DNA of 64,000 bases from Dromaius novaehollandiae (GCF_036370855.1 NC_088132.1:65758841-65822840); one strand, 5' to 3'; shown: positions 21,557 to 36,000, counted from the stretch's first letter. Notes: generated by a model not told the origin, from the sequence alone. Translations and numbers: made by a program.

Positions 21557-22001
21557 TTTCTGCTTTGCCAACAATCACATTTAAATTACCAAAAAACAAT
21601 AGGGTCAATCTGTAACTGAATTGTCAGGCAGCACACAAAAAGAGTGTTGTTCTCAGCCTGACAGGTTTTAAAACTTCTTTCTACCAAGAAGTGTATGCAT
21701 TTTAATATATGTTTTTGGATGTGAATCCAATCTTTGCAGCTGGCCCTGATCTTGGAATAATAAAGCCTTTAAAAAACCCCTATGCACTAGCATCTCAAAT
21801 TTTTCAGAAAGTTCAGATTTAGCTCTCAATTTACATAAAATGTGTGGCTTTGTCCTATCTCTAATATAGCTGTAGCTACAACAGACTCCATAACCAAAAA
21901 TATTGCGTGGCTGGTCTCTGAGGAAAATTGCAGCAAAATGCGGAGTAGAAAGAAAAATAATCCCAAAGTGTAACTTTGTGTAACATGTGCTATTAACATA
22001 C

Positions 22002-22048
22002 CTACATACACACACATATATATGTATGTACGTATGTGTATATACCCA
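22002..22048. repeat. Alternating purine-pyrimidine tract
   Basis: The tract runs CATACACACACATATATATG then TATGTACGTATGTGTATATAC, almost unbroken alternation for more than 40 nt and nearly self-complementary. Such DNA can adopt Z-form or cruciform structure. It is a compound TA/CA microsatellite. Confidence 0.85.
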
Positions 22049-25000
22049 TACATTCCTATATTGGGTGTATTTGTTTTCTGATGTGATAATTCAATATTCA
22101 TTGTATTAGTATAATGTATTTTCTTTTACTCTTTGCCCCTCAAGGTACTATCTCTCAACAGAGGAGCTGTCACTCTGTATCAAAAATGGGCCACATCTGG
22201 ACCCTCTCTTCTATAAGGAGCATGTCTGCATAAATATTTTTGAGAATATGGGTAGGACTCCAAACAAAGCTGATTATTTGGAAGTGATCTGGGTTTGTGG
22301 CTAGAGAAAATCTGGAGGCCTACCCTGACATTTCCCTACCTAAAATTCAAGAGAGAGGAAGAAGATTCAGATAGGATCCAATTGCCATGGGCTGCATGTA
22401 TCATATGATGTGGTTTCTCTTACAGCTGGCTTCGCCTACCGAGTTAAGCTCAAATAAAGGTAGGACGTCCTCTTCTGGTAGGAGAGAAAACTTGTTAGCC
22501 TCCTTTACTCCTGCCTGATTGTTCTGACTGTCACAAAAAGAGGCGGCCATTTCTGGAAATGTGCAGTTTTACAAAAGTTCACCTGTTTCAGATCTCAGAT
22601 TTAGAGGCGTTTCTAAGCACCCTTGTATGGTTCCATTTTAAGAGCTTTTCCTTTGTTCCTTGTAGGGCAGTTCACTCGAACATCCTTTTCTGCTGTAGAA
22701 TTTCATGTGCTGTTTCTCAGAGGAAAGTAACAAAACTAGTTGGATTGCAAAGGTTCATTTCTTGATTCAGCCAAGACTTTCTCATGAAAAACAAGCAAAG
22801 TTCTTGATGGTACTAAGCCCCAAAATGTATTAACTAAGTTAGAGTATTACTTTCTCCAGGTAGTGGGTACATGTGCTATTACACTGAGTAATACTACACA
22901 TCACACTGAGTTCCTACACATAAGTGAGACTATTATACATAGAACTTATATTTTATGCTATGGGTAAGAGTTGTACTTATGAGATGTAAACAAGTACATT
23001 GAACAGTTATTTTTTCTTTAAGCTGACGCAAAAATTCATGACTGTTTTCAGGTAGTGGACTATGGATTGAATTACAAAATAGAGGGAATTTTACCTAATA
23101 AATGTCACTGGCAAAAATTGCCAAGGGAATATTAATTTGATCATGAGTAAATATTTGGCAAGTCAGATCTGAAAAGCTATCATCACCTTTGACCAAGACA
23201 GCTGGAAGCAGGTATACAATTTGAAATTTCTCTCTGTGGTTCAGTGGAAGGAAGGACTTGAGCGTGGTCAATACGTCCTCTTGTAGGTAACTAATATGCA
23301 GTTTTGATAATCCACCCTATGACAGATGGTCACACTGCCTGGAGGGCACCCCAAAGTTTTAGCTTGATCGTTCGTTTTTGGCCATGGAAGGAACAGGATG
23401 ATACTGTGACTGTGAGCACTCTGATCTTAAATATGGGAAATTTCTGGTAGCCCATGGAGGTTTAACAGCTCTGTGTGTCTGTGGCTTTGTTCAGAAAGGG
23501 CGTGTGGACAGGTGGCCTTCACCTTTTAGGTCAAATAAAGTCTATGTATATGTGGTAGGAACCAAATTCACCCCTTCCCTGCGTTTTATTGGTAACTCTG
23601 GGAGTAATAACATAAACTCTGCAGCTTGGTGGTTACTTTCGCCTTGTTGGAGGCCGTAACAGGACAAACTGTCTTAGAGAAATTTTCTCCTGTGTTGTCA
23701 ATACCCCAAACCAGCACTGAGGAAAGTGCTGCAGGCCTTGTTTTCAGTATCCATTGCAAACAGCGTGCGATGTGATAAGACTAGGCTTAACGCATGAGTG
23801 AAATGAAAACTGTGACAGGTTGCTAAACAAGTTACAAAAGCTTTCCATGTTATTAAGCCAAGACAAAAGTACAAAATAAGAGTGGAAAAATTTGTAAGGA
23901 AAACATCAAGATCATTAACTATCTGGTGAAGGTAAGTGAAAAATGATAAAAAAAATACTGTTCTATTGTACTTTTCTGTTCAGAGAACAGAAAACAACCA
24001 GAAATGCTCACAGACCAGGGAGTTTCTAGAGCAGAAAATGACTCTGCTCTTGTTGGGACTGCAGTGCTATGAACAGAAGCAGGAATTCCAACATTGATTC
24101 TAAATGAAATTTGGAGAACTTAAACAAACAATAGAAAATGCAATAACTGCTGGAAATCTGCTCTAAACAGCCATTTAGGGTACCACTGGTTTAAAGGAAC
24201 GCCAGGAAGCCAGCACTGCCGGCTCTGAACAACCCATTCCCATGTAAAGGCACAAGAAGTGGCATAGTGGGAGGGAGCAGGGAAAGAGCAAAGCTGTCAA
24301 ACAGAACAGCCCCTAAAAGACCATTTCAGCTTGTGCAATATTAAGCTATTCTTAGGCTGACCCAAGTCATGTACTAAGTGCAAAATGGCTCTTACCCAGT
24401 TTCCTGGCTGGCAAATTGCCTTTTCTACTTCTGCAACTCTGCCAAACTGAGCTAGGCCACAATTGGTGATATAACTTCAAATTTGTGATTTTAAAATTAT
24501 AGATGAGGAAAATGGTGCTTTAAGAATGGTGGGGTTATGTGTTGTTATTGTACTTGTAAGGTCTGGAACATTTTGCGTGGCAGACTTCAAAAGACAAGTC
24601 AGTTGGCAATCAGTTGCAGCTGGAACAGGATGGGAGACTGAACCCAAGATTAAAGTGAGGACGGACATAGTTTGTAAATAACTACTGTGAAAATTCAGTT
24701 GATTTTTTGCTATTACTTTATTTTTCTTCTTGTTAGTTTGATTCTATTAAAGTTAATGCAGAAGGCATATTTGACTCACCGGATAAGTGGAGGCACATCA
24801 TTTTCTAGTCCAAAAATGGCTTTGTTTGACTGTGGATCTTGGCCTGCAACACAAATGGAATAAAAATCATTGTTGAGAGTGATATCCATAGCCAACTGTG
24901 AAAAGCTCAATATAGCATGGCAAAAGGGGTAACAAATGGACAATTTCTGGCTCAGTGCATATATCGGGTGATGTACTGGATCTTGTTTTTAGGCTGAGAG

Positions 25001-26224
25001 AGTAGGTGCTTGAGTACGTCAAAGTTACAGCCTTGTTAGGGACAGGTCATTAACTTCTTATTGTGAGGTTTGTATTTACTTTATTGCCCATCAAGGAAGA
25101 GGATCGGTTTTAATGGTTTACTTTCAGAGATTAATGGAACCAAATGGATTTTAGAATGCTGTTTAGTCAATGGCAAGTTATTAGAACATTATCATCATTG
25201 CCCTACACAGTACATGTGATAAACTGCAAATGTCACCTTCTTACACATGTGGCTGAATATAGAGCATGTGAGAGAAGAAAGGAAATAGAAAGAACCCAGA
25301 GCAGAAATATGACCTGAACCAGCCTAATTCTAACACAGAATTTGGAAAAGTTAAGGCTATGGCTATGATGGAAGCAAAGAATTTTTTTTCCGCAGTTGTG
25401 GTGATCTTCTTTGTTTTTATGAGTAGAAAATGAGTAGCTCATGATTATTCTAATTCTTTTGTATTTTTCTTTTGTAATGGAATAAGAATATCAAAATGTG
25501 CTTAGTGTTAAAACATCTTTTTATTTCAAGACTTGCTATAACATCAGATGTATTAAAACACTTTGTAAGTCACCAAAGTTTTCTTTTCAGTTCGCTAAAA
25601 AGCACATTTCTGCCATTGTATAAGCAACAGTGAATTTCCAAAATGAATTTTTAATTCAAACTAAAGGTATTAAGTTATATTAACTAAATGACATTGCAAG
25701 CAACTCTGTAGGCTTAAGTCAATGTTGCAGTGCACAGCAGTGATATCTGTGGACCTTCTAAAGCAAACCTATTTTACATTATTTTGGAGTCAGGTTTTTA
25801 TGGACTAAATAGGACTGCAATTATTAGATAATGGTATGGGAAGGAAAAAAGCCCGTGGCAATTTATGCTCTCTCTTGTGACCTGTTGCATACCTTTTTTT
25901 TTCGAGTGGAGGTCATGCGTGGACTGCTGAGACTCTGTTGGCCCTGCAGCATGTAGTTGTCTACTTCTAGTAGCACAAAAACTGCCTTGCTCACGTCGTT
26001 CCACTCCTCCTCCAAGGAGGGGTCTAGGAAGAGCCTTGTGGCTCCAAGTCTGTCCACTAAATTTATCAGTTCACATGGGCTTTCTTCTACAATTGGCTGA
26101 GAGATGACTTGAGGAGCCTAAATAAGCCGATTGATATCCACACTGCCAGTCCTTAGGGCTACAGTGAGTTTCCTTTCTCCTTGAATGTCTGGAAAAAGAT
26201 TTATCTTGAGAGCAGAGCAGATTG

Positions 26225-26395
26225 TGCATTTTCTGTGCCCCGGAGAGACAGTTCAGTCGGGCTGTTTGCAGGACGGCGCTGCACGCGTGATCCCGGAGCG
26301 GGGACTTCTGCTTCCCCAGCATGGGCTGGCACCTGCGCAGCTTCCAGCTCTGAGACCCTGCACTGCTGCGAGAGCAGGAAGGGTGAGCAGGGAGA
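26225..26395. other. Small GC-rich islet
   Basis: This is a short GC- and CpG-enriched stretch (CAGGACGGCGCTGCACGCGT and onwards) in AT-rich surroundings. It ends with a donor-like AAGG|GTGAGC on the plus strand at about 26380. It could be a promoter or first exon of an unannotated transcript, but there is no other support. Confidence 0.25.
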
Positions 26396-26609
26396 GGATG
26401 TGTTCTCAGATAAGTGTAAGCAGAATAAGGTTTTAGTCATTTTCCCACCTATAGTGCCTATCCTATTGGGCCTGTAACTTGTGCTCCAGAAGTACAAGTG
26501 TCTGGCACAGATGTGGCACTACATCTGCCAGCTGTGTATGAATAACCTGGATACACTAGGACATTACAAATGACATTAGATGCCTATATTTAGGCAACTG
26601 AATCAAGCA

Positions 26610-26712
26610 CTAAGTGACCTGCCCAAAGGCAAATGACTGTGGAATAGCAAAGAAAAACCCCAAACCCCAGTTGGACTAGTTTTGTCTCCACTGGGCCATC
26701 CTTTCTGGCTGC
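26610..26712 (+). mobile_element. Ancient MIR/L3-type fossil
   Basis: The signature TAAGTGACCTGCCCAAAGGC is followed by TGTGGAATAGCAAAGAAAAA, CCCCAGT and a terminal ACTGGGCCATCCTTTCTGG. This is the same block order as the amniote MIR/L3 tail (GTGACTTGCCCAAGG ... AACCACTAGGCCATCCTT). Confidence 0.55.
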
Positions 26713-29700
26713 TGTGTTACTTTATCTCAGTTACACCTGCAAAAGTCCATGGACAAGTCCCATGCCCCCGCCCCAATATGAAATGATAAGGAAGAGATGG
26801 TTATTAAAAAATAAATTGTTTCACGAATGCATCATAAAATCCTGACATTCAGGATTCGGTCTGTATTGTGTGGTTGTGTTTCGCCTATATTTGTTACAGT
26901 TAGTATTGAATCACTTTTTTAAAAAAGACTCGAATGCAGGTGCTCAAATATCCCCGCAGACCTGAAACAATTATCTTAAGTTTACTCATGAGGTCTGTTC
27001 TGTTCTCTTCCATTTTGGGCAGTAGAAGAAGGTAGTGATTTGGCCCAGACTCCATTTATTCCTTATTTCTAGCCCCAGAGTTCCACCTTAATTGCAGAAT
27101 CATCCCTGCATAAAGTTGTAAAGTCCCCATTTCCACTCTAAACTTGATCTGTTTCTAGTCCCTCATCACACTCATTGGCCACATCCTGCTGAGGCAATTG
27201 AGCTTTTTGAGCATCCTTTGCAGGTTCCAAAAAGAAAGATGAAATTCTGTAGAGGAGGTGGCTTCGTCTCCTTTCCAGCTGCAATCAGACAGCTTTGTAT
27301 GCAAAGGAGGCCATCTCTGCCAATCTGAAAAGTCATGGTATAGTACAAAATTAATCAGTCAGACCATTCAAACTCCTCCTAAGCTGAGTGCTAATCAGTA
27401 CATGTATGGACAAAGAAAACGTGTCTGGGTGAGTTTGGGCAGACCCGTGTTTCTCTGTAGTGATAACCATAATGGTTAACTAATGGGTGCTGCTGTTCTT
27501 CTCACTCTCTCACCAGCGATTCTTGCGAGCTTTTGGTTGCAATGATTGCTCACCTTATTGGCTGCAGTATTGCCAAGATCAAGTGTCCTGAATATAAGAG
27601 TATTGTGAAGCTTGACTAAAAGAAGTGAGACTAAATAAGTTGCTTTTTAACTGGGTTCTCTTTCTTTCCTACTTTCTGGTTTCTGAGATTCTGGTCACAT
27701 TTTCAAGCTTTTTCGCAGTACAATGACATTTAGACAATAATTTTTAAAAAATGAAAACTGAGATTCTTATATAATGCCTTGATTGCAGTAGCCAGAGTTT
27801 TAAGAAGAACATTAAATGTCTCCTTGATATAAACAGAGTTTCCAACTACAGCTACTAAGCTAGACCTTCAAGCTATGAGGCCCTGTTGGCTGTGAAAGAT
27901 CTGAATGCAGAATAGCAAAAGTGGCCTACTTTATAGAAATATGACTGTCAGAGAAAGAGACTTTTCTTCATATTCATTTACAGAAACTGAAGAATTTTTG
28001 GTAGAGGAGCAGGGGAGAGCGAAGGAGGAGGAATATGCAGAGGTAAATAATTGAGTTAAAAAATCTGAAAGTATATTAATTTAAAATAATGTTAACAACA
28101 ACAAACTGACATCTACAGAGAATTCATAAAATAAGAGAGACCTCTTGAGGACTAAGCATGAACTCCATTAGCTCTTTTCCCCTTAGATGTCTTTGATTTC
28201 TGTGTTGCCTACTCACCTGTTGGTGAAACAAAGGAAAACAGCATAATGGAAAGCATTCATGGGAAGACCTGAGTCAAAACTGATTTGACATCCACAAGTT
28301 GGAAAGAAAGTGAACGAGCAAGTGAATGCTTTATTCACAAAATTTTGAAGCATTCTTTAGTAACCTGCTATTAGGAAAATACAAATCCTTAAAAGAATTA
28401 ATTCTGAAGTCTTTTACAGATGAGTGCCTTTTAAAGATGAAGATGTCACAAATCTGGATAGTAAGAGAGACATTTAACCATCAGACTGTGTGCGCTATTT
28501 GGCTCAAAACTCAGTAACCCAAAATTCAATACTGCAAGGGAAGCAACTGACTCTTTTGAGGAAAATAGTAGTTTACCAGCAACATAATTCACAATGTCTG
28601 GAACCACTTACAAATGAAATAAAAGTACTATTTCTACCCTGTCTCGTTTAAAGATGAACATGATTTTTACAATCTTTCTTAAGCCTCCTAAATACTTTGT
28701 TAGCACATGTTCATCATTGTTATCCTACAACAGGACAGACACAGATAATTTTAATAGTTTTCTTGTAGGAGGGTGATGATTTTATTCATCATACTTAAAA
28801 AAGAAAAAAATTCCAAAACGTTCTTGGAGCTTCTCAGAAATGGAATCATATTCATTTTACTGAAGAGGTTGGTTAAATCCTGGACAAAATCAGCCCAAGT
28901 TAAAAAAAGAAAAAACTTGACACAAAGATGAATGGTCACATGTATGTTTGGATATTGGGAGAGAAGGTAGAGAGCAGGAGTTTATTTGTATTTTATTTTA
29001 ATATTTTGCTTAAACTGCTAGGATGTTTGTGATTCAATTACAGCGATGTCCTTTTAGGGGCAGAATTAAGATTATCTTCAAATCTGATCTCTCTTTTTTT
29101 GAGTATTCCTATTGGTAGAGGTGATGTCTATTATTAGATCAGGATCCATCTTTTTCTTATTTATACAGTTATTATGCATGGCCTGTTATTTTGGACAAGC
29201 TCTTCTGCAAGAATTCCTTTTTTGCTCATGTTGTGAACATGCACTGTCATTAAAAAAGTAGCTCTTTGGTATGGTGGAGGAGAAGAAGAGACATCATTTA
29301 GCATCTTTTTTGTATTAATGTCTTGCAGTCAGATAAGTTTTCTTGTTCCCTAGGCATCAAAATCAGAAAGACTTGGCGTGGGAACTTTGAAGGCCTTAAT
29401 CAGAGACACAGGCTAGGAAAAATGGACAAAAGTTAGAGTTTTTATGCTTCATAAATTGTTTCTGCCTCTAGAACTAGTGGTGTAAAGTAGGACTGTACCC
29501 CTGTATTTGGAAAATTAAAATTACCTTTACATTGAGGCAGAGCACACTGGTCTCAGTCTATTACTGCTGCTGCTTAGGCTTGTCCTTGAAGCATAACCCT
29601 CTAGTGGAACCGGGTGGGATTTCACTTGCTTGTCAGAAATGGCTTCAGTGTCTTTCACACAGGGTGCCACGCGGATGCTCCCCCAGGTATCGCTCGGATC

Positions 29701-30574
29701 ACATCGGAGTTCTGGCTCTCTGAAAACCTGCATAGAAAGACAGATGTTTACCAAGCAGCTGTCCAGAGGTGCGTTGCTAACACGTTCCTTGAGGGAGTAA
29801 TCCCATCGAGGTCCATAGGAACCTGAGGTCTGAGGTCTAAGACGTGTGCTGCCCTCTCGGAGGTCTTGCCTTTGCCCAGTTAATTTATATCACATCGAGG
29901 ACTACCCCTGGGTTGCTCTTGGTTCTCTTGTCGAACCTTACTGGTTTTGCTTTTGGCTTCTGAGTTTTGCTGGCCATTCCCCTGTGGTGGAGAAAAGAGA
30001 AAATAGCAAACTACTATTAATCTGGATTCACTGTAAAGCAGGCAAATAAAAATCAGATGTAGAGATCCCAAGATGAAAGGAAAATGGAGATTCTGTTTTT
30101 TTTAGGGAGATGGATGGTGGGTCATATTCAGGATCATGAAATAAGTCCCTTTTAAACTGAAATTGTCAATAGCTGCTTCTTTGACTCCCTTCTCCCAGGT
30201 GTTGCACCACATGACCGTTTCAAACTGTGATCACATGTTGTTTTGTTCCTGAAGTGGCTTCCTTTCTCAGGTATCTGCTCTAAGGAAAGCTGGAAATTTG
30301 AAGTAATTGTTAGCAGTGTCTGGATATGTTAACTGCCACCAGATTATTTATGCCATCACAAACAGTTGAAAACCAAAGAAATAGTTTTTATTTCTTCCTG
30401 GCCTTCAGTATTTCAGTTTTTAAAGCACTTTTCAGGAATGCCTTCAGGGTTCCTCTGTTAATGGATAAGGTATTGGATATAAATGGACCAAGATTTATTG
30501 TTAAGATTAATTTGCAAAGAAGAAAGATGGACTTGAGGTTAAAATAGAGCCTAGCAGTTGGAAAATCTCCAGTG

Positions 30575-30680
30575 TTCTTTCCTGTGTCATCCTGAGAAAC
30601 TCATTTCATTTGTCTTGTTCCAGGTCACTCTAAATTTAGAGTAATGATAATAGTATACCTGGATGTTGTAATCTGAGTCT
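30575..30680 (+). mobile_element. Probable MIR SINE fragment
   Basis: TGTGTCATCCTGAGAAACTC is followed by a diverged CAGGTCACTC block, then AGAGTAATGATAATAGTATA and CCTGGATGTTGTAATCTGA. This fits the core-to-tail order of MIR (CCTTGGGCAAGTCACTT ... AAAATGGGGATAATAATAC). It is very degenerate. Confidence 0.4.
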
Positions 30681-33009
30681 AATTCTGAATGAAATATTTG
30701 GTCCTGGGCTATTTTGAAGCTCTGCTGTGAAGTATAGAATGTGCACAAGGTAGCTGTAGGGATAATTTAGACATCTGGATTTTGGATTGATAACCTGTAT
30801 ATGGGAAGACGTGCCAGTGTGCTGTACTGGAGGTGGAAAGCAACCCCCTCTCTGAAGAGAGAAGGAACATACTGTCCCTCAACAGTGTACAGTCTCTTTC
30901 TGTCACATCCTAACAGTTCTGGTGGCACATGCTGACAGAGGGAACAAAACGTTTCTGCTTCATCACTGTTTCCCTCAGTTACCTGCTGACTCTGGGGCAG
31001 AAGAGGAGAAGGCCAGTTATCTGTGCAGCTGAGGGTGCAAGCCAAGGGAGTGGAGATGTGAGGTAGCTTCCCTTGCTAACCCTGAAATCAAGGTAGAGTG
31101 TGGCCATGCAAGCAGCTGCATCTCTGTTACTGATACTTTTACCCCTTAATAGATCTGTGCCAGAGCTATTTGTTACCTGTCTCATCTGATGATGCCCTCA
31201 GCTCTTTCTCCTCTTCAGGTGAGAGACCTATGCCGGGATTCTGCAGGGCTTTGTCTTTTCATCTAGCTTAGGTCCATGCTTTTGGATTTCAAGGAAACCT
31301 TGCAAAGTAGCTATGTGGTTTGTTCTCATCACTGATTCAAGCTCTGGGGAATAGAATGGCAGACTCCAAATACCTGCTCCATCGTCTGCACTGAGACTAC
31401 TTTTCCTTAACAGTGAAGCTTCTGACATAATTCATCCATTTTATGGGTTGGTCAGCAACTAAAAAAAAAATACAAGAAACTTGATCAATGAGCAGCCTTT
31501 ACAGGTGCAATACGCAGCAATGCATGACAGTTAAAATTAACATTTCACCAAGATTTAGCCACCTATATTTTTCATTAAGCAGAGCTTGTAAAGGGCCTTG
31601 TGGAAGGACCATCTGCTGATTTCCAATAAAACTGCAAATGCCATGGAAACTTTCTGCTATTTGTTCTATGTTGAAATGGTCTCAGTGCTAAATGCTAAAC
31701 CCAAGGTGCTTCCTGCTTTGATCCGGATTTGAATCGAAATGAGTTGTTTATGTTGCTCTGTAGTTTATGGACTGTTTTTCTTTCCTATGCAAGTTAGTGG
31801 AGAAAAGCTACTACAACCTGAACTTCTCCTCTGCGCTATCCAGACCATGTGACGTATCTTCTACAGGGTTGTTCCTGGTACTTTTAATAATGACTCTTCA
31901 TGATATTTATAAACATCCTAGGAGGTTCCACTTCCTGATTACTTACATGATAATTATAAGAAAACAAACCACCTAGTTCTAGCACAGGGCCAAGATACAG
32001 TATGCCAGCTGAGTATACTAGAGTAAAAGCAATGACTCATTTACGGACCTGTTCTCCACAGTCATTTATAAACAAAAGAAAAAAACATTGTCAAGGAAAT
32101 AGTGGTTAAATGGATTTTCATAATCCTTTCTAGGTAGAACCACATGGGATACGTTAATCCCAGAAAACATAAAGGGGATGCAATATTTTAGTATGGTGAA
32201 TCATACATGAGAAGAACCAGGGCACCCTATTTCATTAGCAGATATTTTTGTATATGTGGACAACTCTCCTTCATCTTATGGGATTTAGTCTGAACAGCTC
32301 AAGAGTGGGACATGCCTTGTGCCTCAGAGTTAATGAGAATACTGTAAGTTATGGAGAAAACTGCTTCATAATACTGCAGAGTAATTTTACAGAGAAAGTA
32401 AAGCATGATTGTCTTCCTCAGACTAGTTGTATAAATTAAGTTCGTGAGACTACTCACATGAGTAAGGTGAGAAATATTTGACCCATGATCTTACCTATCA
32501 AATATCTTTACATATTATTAACAATCTATAAAGTTGGACATAAAAATGTGACTTGTTAATGCCAAACTTATGTCATGTGGAACAGGAAGAGAAAGAACAG
32601 TCTTTCCTATATGGTTTGTCAAGACCTTTTTCAATAAACTTGTAAGTGGCCCATGGCCATAGGTGCAGATTATAAATTAGCTTCGAGGCAGGTGTTTCCG
32701 TGGCTGCAAGGGAACTAGTGCCAACATGTATTCGCAGACTGTATCCACAATAGCCATACTAAAAGTATGTGCCAGTGCTTGCAATAGACAACAAATGGAA
32801 GTAAGCTTATGATGCTGGAACAAATTTCCTATCTACTGAAACTAAGACTGGAACCATAAATACTACAGCTGGAAGATTATTTTTGATCTCTGCCACTGTT
32901 AAGATTCCCATCTCAGATGTTTTGCTTGTAATAGTTCTGTTTCGAAATGTAAAAGCATAAAAGATACAGTGATTTTTTTCTCTCTTCCCTTTGTTTCCCT
33001 CTCTCTCTT

Positions 33010-33059
33010 ACACACACATGCACACACACAAAGATAAAAGATAAAAGAAAAGAAAGAAA
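33010..33059. repeat. Compound CA / AAAG-type microsatellite
   Basis: ACACACACATGCACACACAC is followed by purine-only AAAGATAAAAGATAAAAG and AAAAGAAAGAAA. Pyrimidine-rich sequence precedes it. Confidence 0.9.
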
Positions 33060-36000
33060 TTTCAGTTCCTTATCTGGGGCATGGAAATGAGCATACTGAG
33101 TTGGTTGGTGCCTCAGTGTAGCAGCCTATCTCTGACAGAGATCATCTATGCCAGAAGCCTCTAAAAAAGTCCAAGAAACCGCAGAGTAGATAAATATGGA
33201 ATAATATGACCACAGGGAAGATTCTTCTTTGTAGTAGTCAGTTAGTGGTCAGCTCTGTGACTGAAACATGTGCATCTATACTCTCTCTCTTAAAAAAATG
33301 TAGTCTGTCTGTCTTATGTAACTGCAGAAGTTTTGACCTGTCACAGAGTCTAAGCCCTTTGAATCCTGCTAAAGTCTTTGCCTTGGTTTTTATCTTGTAG
33401 CAATGAGTTTAAAACTTCAGTAAAGCAGTTCTTTTCATCACTAGTAAAAATACCTCCTATTTTGGTGGAAATATGAATTGGAAACATATAATTCTGGACC
33501 ACAGCAGTTTAGATTCTTATCTCTCCAGTATCAGATTCTCCAGAAAGGAGTATGCAAAAATGTTTACTATACTGCACAAAATGTTTGGAGTGCTGGCTGG
33601 AAACATTTGGAGCACCTGGCTTCAGCAGAGCTGTGCGGGGTGAGCTGCACCACGTGCCAGGCGATGAGTGAGAGCGCGGGCAAACCTCAGCGCCTCTTTC
33701 TGCACCCTGAGTCCTTCGCAGCCTGCCAAGCTCTCCAGCGGCAAGTGAGAAAGGTCCTTTTAAAGAGCAGCGTGCTGTCCTCCTTGGCAGCCCAGGTTCA
33801 TTGCAGGGCTGTGTGAAGGGGCAGGAGGCTGGGCTGCTGCAGGGTGGGGGACACAGCCCTGGGAGGGCAGCTTGCTCCTCGATCTGGTACCCTCCCGGGT
33901 AAGCAGAGGATACTTCCCAGGGTTGCATAAGCCACCAAAGTGCCTCGCTTGGGGCTATGTTATGGCAGTGTTTCCTTTTCAACATTTAATATGTGTTGCC
34001 TTTTAAATTTAATTGTCTCCTTGTCGTTTTATAAGGACAAAGAGTAAATACGATTATTCTTGTTTGTTATGGGATTGCCTAGTGACCATCTGTGAGCCTC
34101 ATTGTCGTAGCCATGGTTCAAATTTAGAGTAATAGACAGTTCCTAATTCTGATATCTTAACATCTAAATAGACCAGACAGATGAAGGGAAAGAAAAGTGA
34201 CAGAAAACACAAACAAAATAAGAGTATTCATTTTACACCCTTCATACTATTTTATTTTATGCTATATGCTTGCACTGTGGTTGCTGGTTTTATTTATTTC
34301 CACACTAAATAGTCCTAACATTTTAAGACTATGGAATCCTTCTTATGGCTGTAACATGTTTATCAGCTGTCTCCAGTCATCTTCTATTTCTGTTAAATCC
34401 TTGCTGAGGTGAAATCAGAACAGAACATAATATTCAACATGAGGGCATACCACTGATTTGCATAACAACATTTAGATATTTTCAGTAATATGCCTTATTA
34501 CTTGCTGATCAATGCAGTTGGAACAGATGTTTCCCCTGAGCTCTGTACAATGGCATCTAGCTGTTCTTCTTGAGTGTGTAAGTAGTGCAGAAGTAGTTCA
34601 TATCATACTCGCCATTGTACATTACTTCCCGAATTAATGTAGTAATATTATTTATTATCTGCTCATGCTCTGCAGAAAAAAAAGGCATTTTTTTTCATGC
34701 TGGGCTATGTAAATGGGGGTGGTGGAAGGCTTCCACACTGGAAAACTATGAAAATCTGGCCTTTTTGGCTAATGTATTATTGAAACTTTTCTTCGTTGAG
34801 TTTTTGGATATGGATAAGTTTCTAAAAGCTAGGAATGACTGCAGAGAGCCAAGACTTGGAAAACTGCGTAATTATTACATACTCCTCATCTTTCATAAGC
34901 AGGCTTATCTACGGACTGCAATTATGCATGAGCTGAGCACTTAGGCTTGGTAGCTGAATTCTGCCACTTCCCTTTCCCTTTTCTGGAGCTCTGCCTGAAG
35001 GATAGTCAGTCACACTTTCTGGGGTGACTGCTAAGGGTGACTTTCTTCTGACCCTTTTAAAACGGACACTTTGGGTAGTTTTAAATGTAAATAACTTGAT
35101 AGACTTCAGCCAGCAGTTTCTGAGGCTAATGCAGCCATAGCATCTTGTTCATAAAACAGCAACCAAACTAAATGTATTCAGTCTTTAGGCTTTTGCCATG
35201 GCACATTCATATGACTCAACAACCCCTCCCCCTATCCCAAAACAGAGTAGATAATAAAATAACAGCTAAGAAATACTTGTGGAATAGTTGTATCTGCAGA
35301 AATTTAGGATACATAGTTTCCCAAGTACTATAGTGTGGAGAATATTTGTTGTCACAATATTTGTGCTTTTAATTTCTTTTTGCAAGTGCTTTTGTGCATC
35401 AAAAGGTTTTACTGAGAAAGTGAATATTGCTGTATGGTGTCTTATGCCTTGTAGTCAACCAGCAGAATCACATGTCTACTAGTGCACCTGCACATACTCT
35501 TTATTTTATGTTTTAAGGCATGAAAAGGAACAATTCTGCGGTATCCCATATTGAGACGTATGGAGCTGGCTTCAAGGCAATGCAGACCTGTATGAAATGA
35601 GAAAGTTTGAGGGCTTTGTGAACTTTTATAGAGGATCAGAAGAAAGCTGTTTGGCACAGGTGTTTCTGTAATTGTGATACACTGGAAAAATTCAGAGTGT
35701 TCAAGGGCACTTATCCTGTGGCTACAGCTGTTCTAACTCATACTTCTGCATGGACGATGTGGTGTTTTAGTGTTAGCACACTTGGTTGTGTAATATAAAA
35801 CAAGTAGGAAAGGAAATATTAGTTAGACCAAGGTGGTGCTCTTTCTTTTTTGTTTGTTTTTATGGGTTTTTTTCCTCCTCTCATAGAAATGCCACTGGCA
35901 AAAGCTGTGTCATTACAAAGTGACTGGGGTGGAGAATGGCCAGATACCTCCTAACACCTCCAGTTTCCCCTGCTGTTGATCTTCTTGTGCCACTTGAGCT

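Larger units (their letters stand above)
21426..33000. other. Gene-free upstream region, proximal part
   Basis: No coding exon is recognisable on either strand. Contents I can name are the C13 run, the alternating tract at 22002-22048, a small GC-rich islet at about 26225-26395, a CpG-bearing patch at about 29640-29870, and MIR/L3-like fossils at about 26610-26712 and 30575-30680. The rest is unique AT-rich sequence in which I see nothing specific. Confidence 0.55.

Noticed and set aside
33509..33985. 158-codon open frame on the minus strand
   Set aside because: It lies in a locally GC-rich stretch, with Pro/Ser/Cys-rich composition and no recognisable motif; no supporting splice sites were sought successfully.
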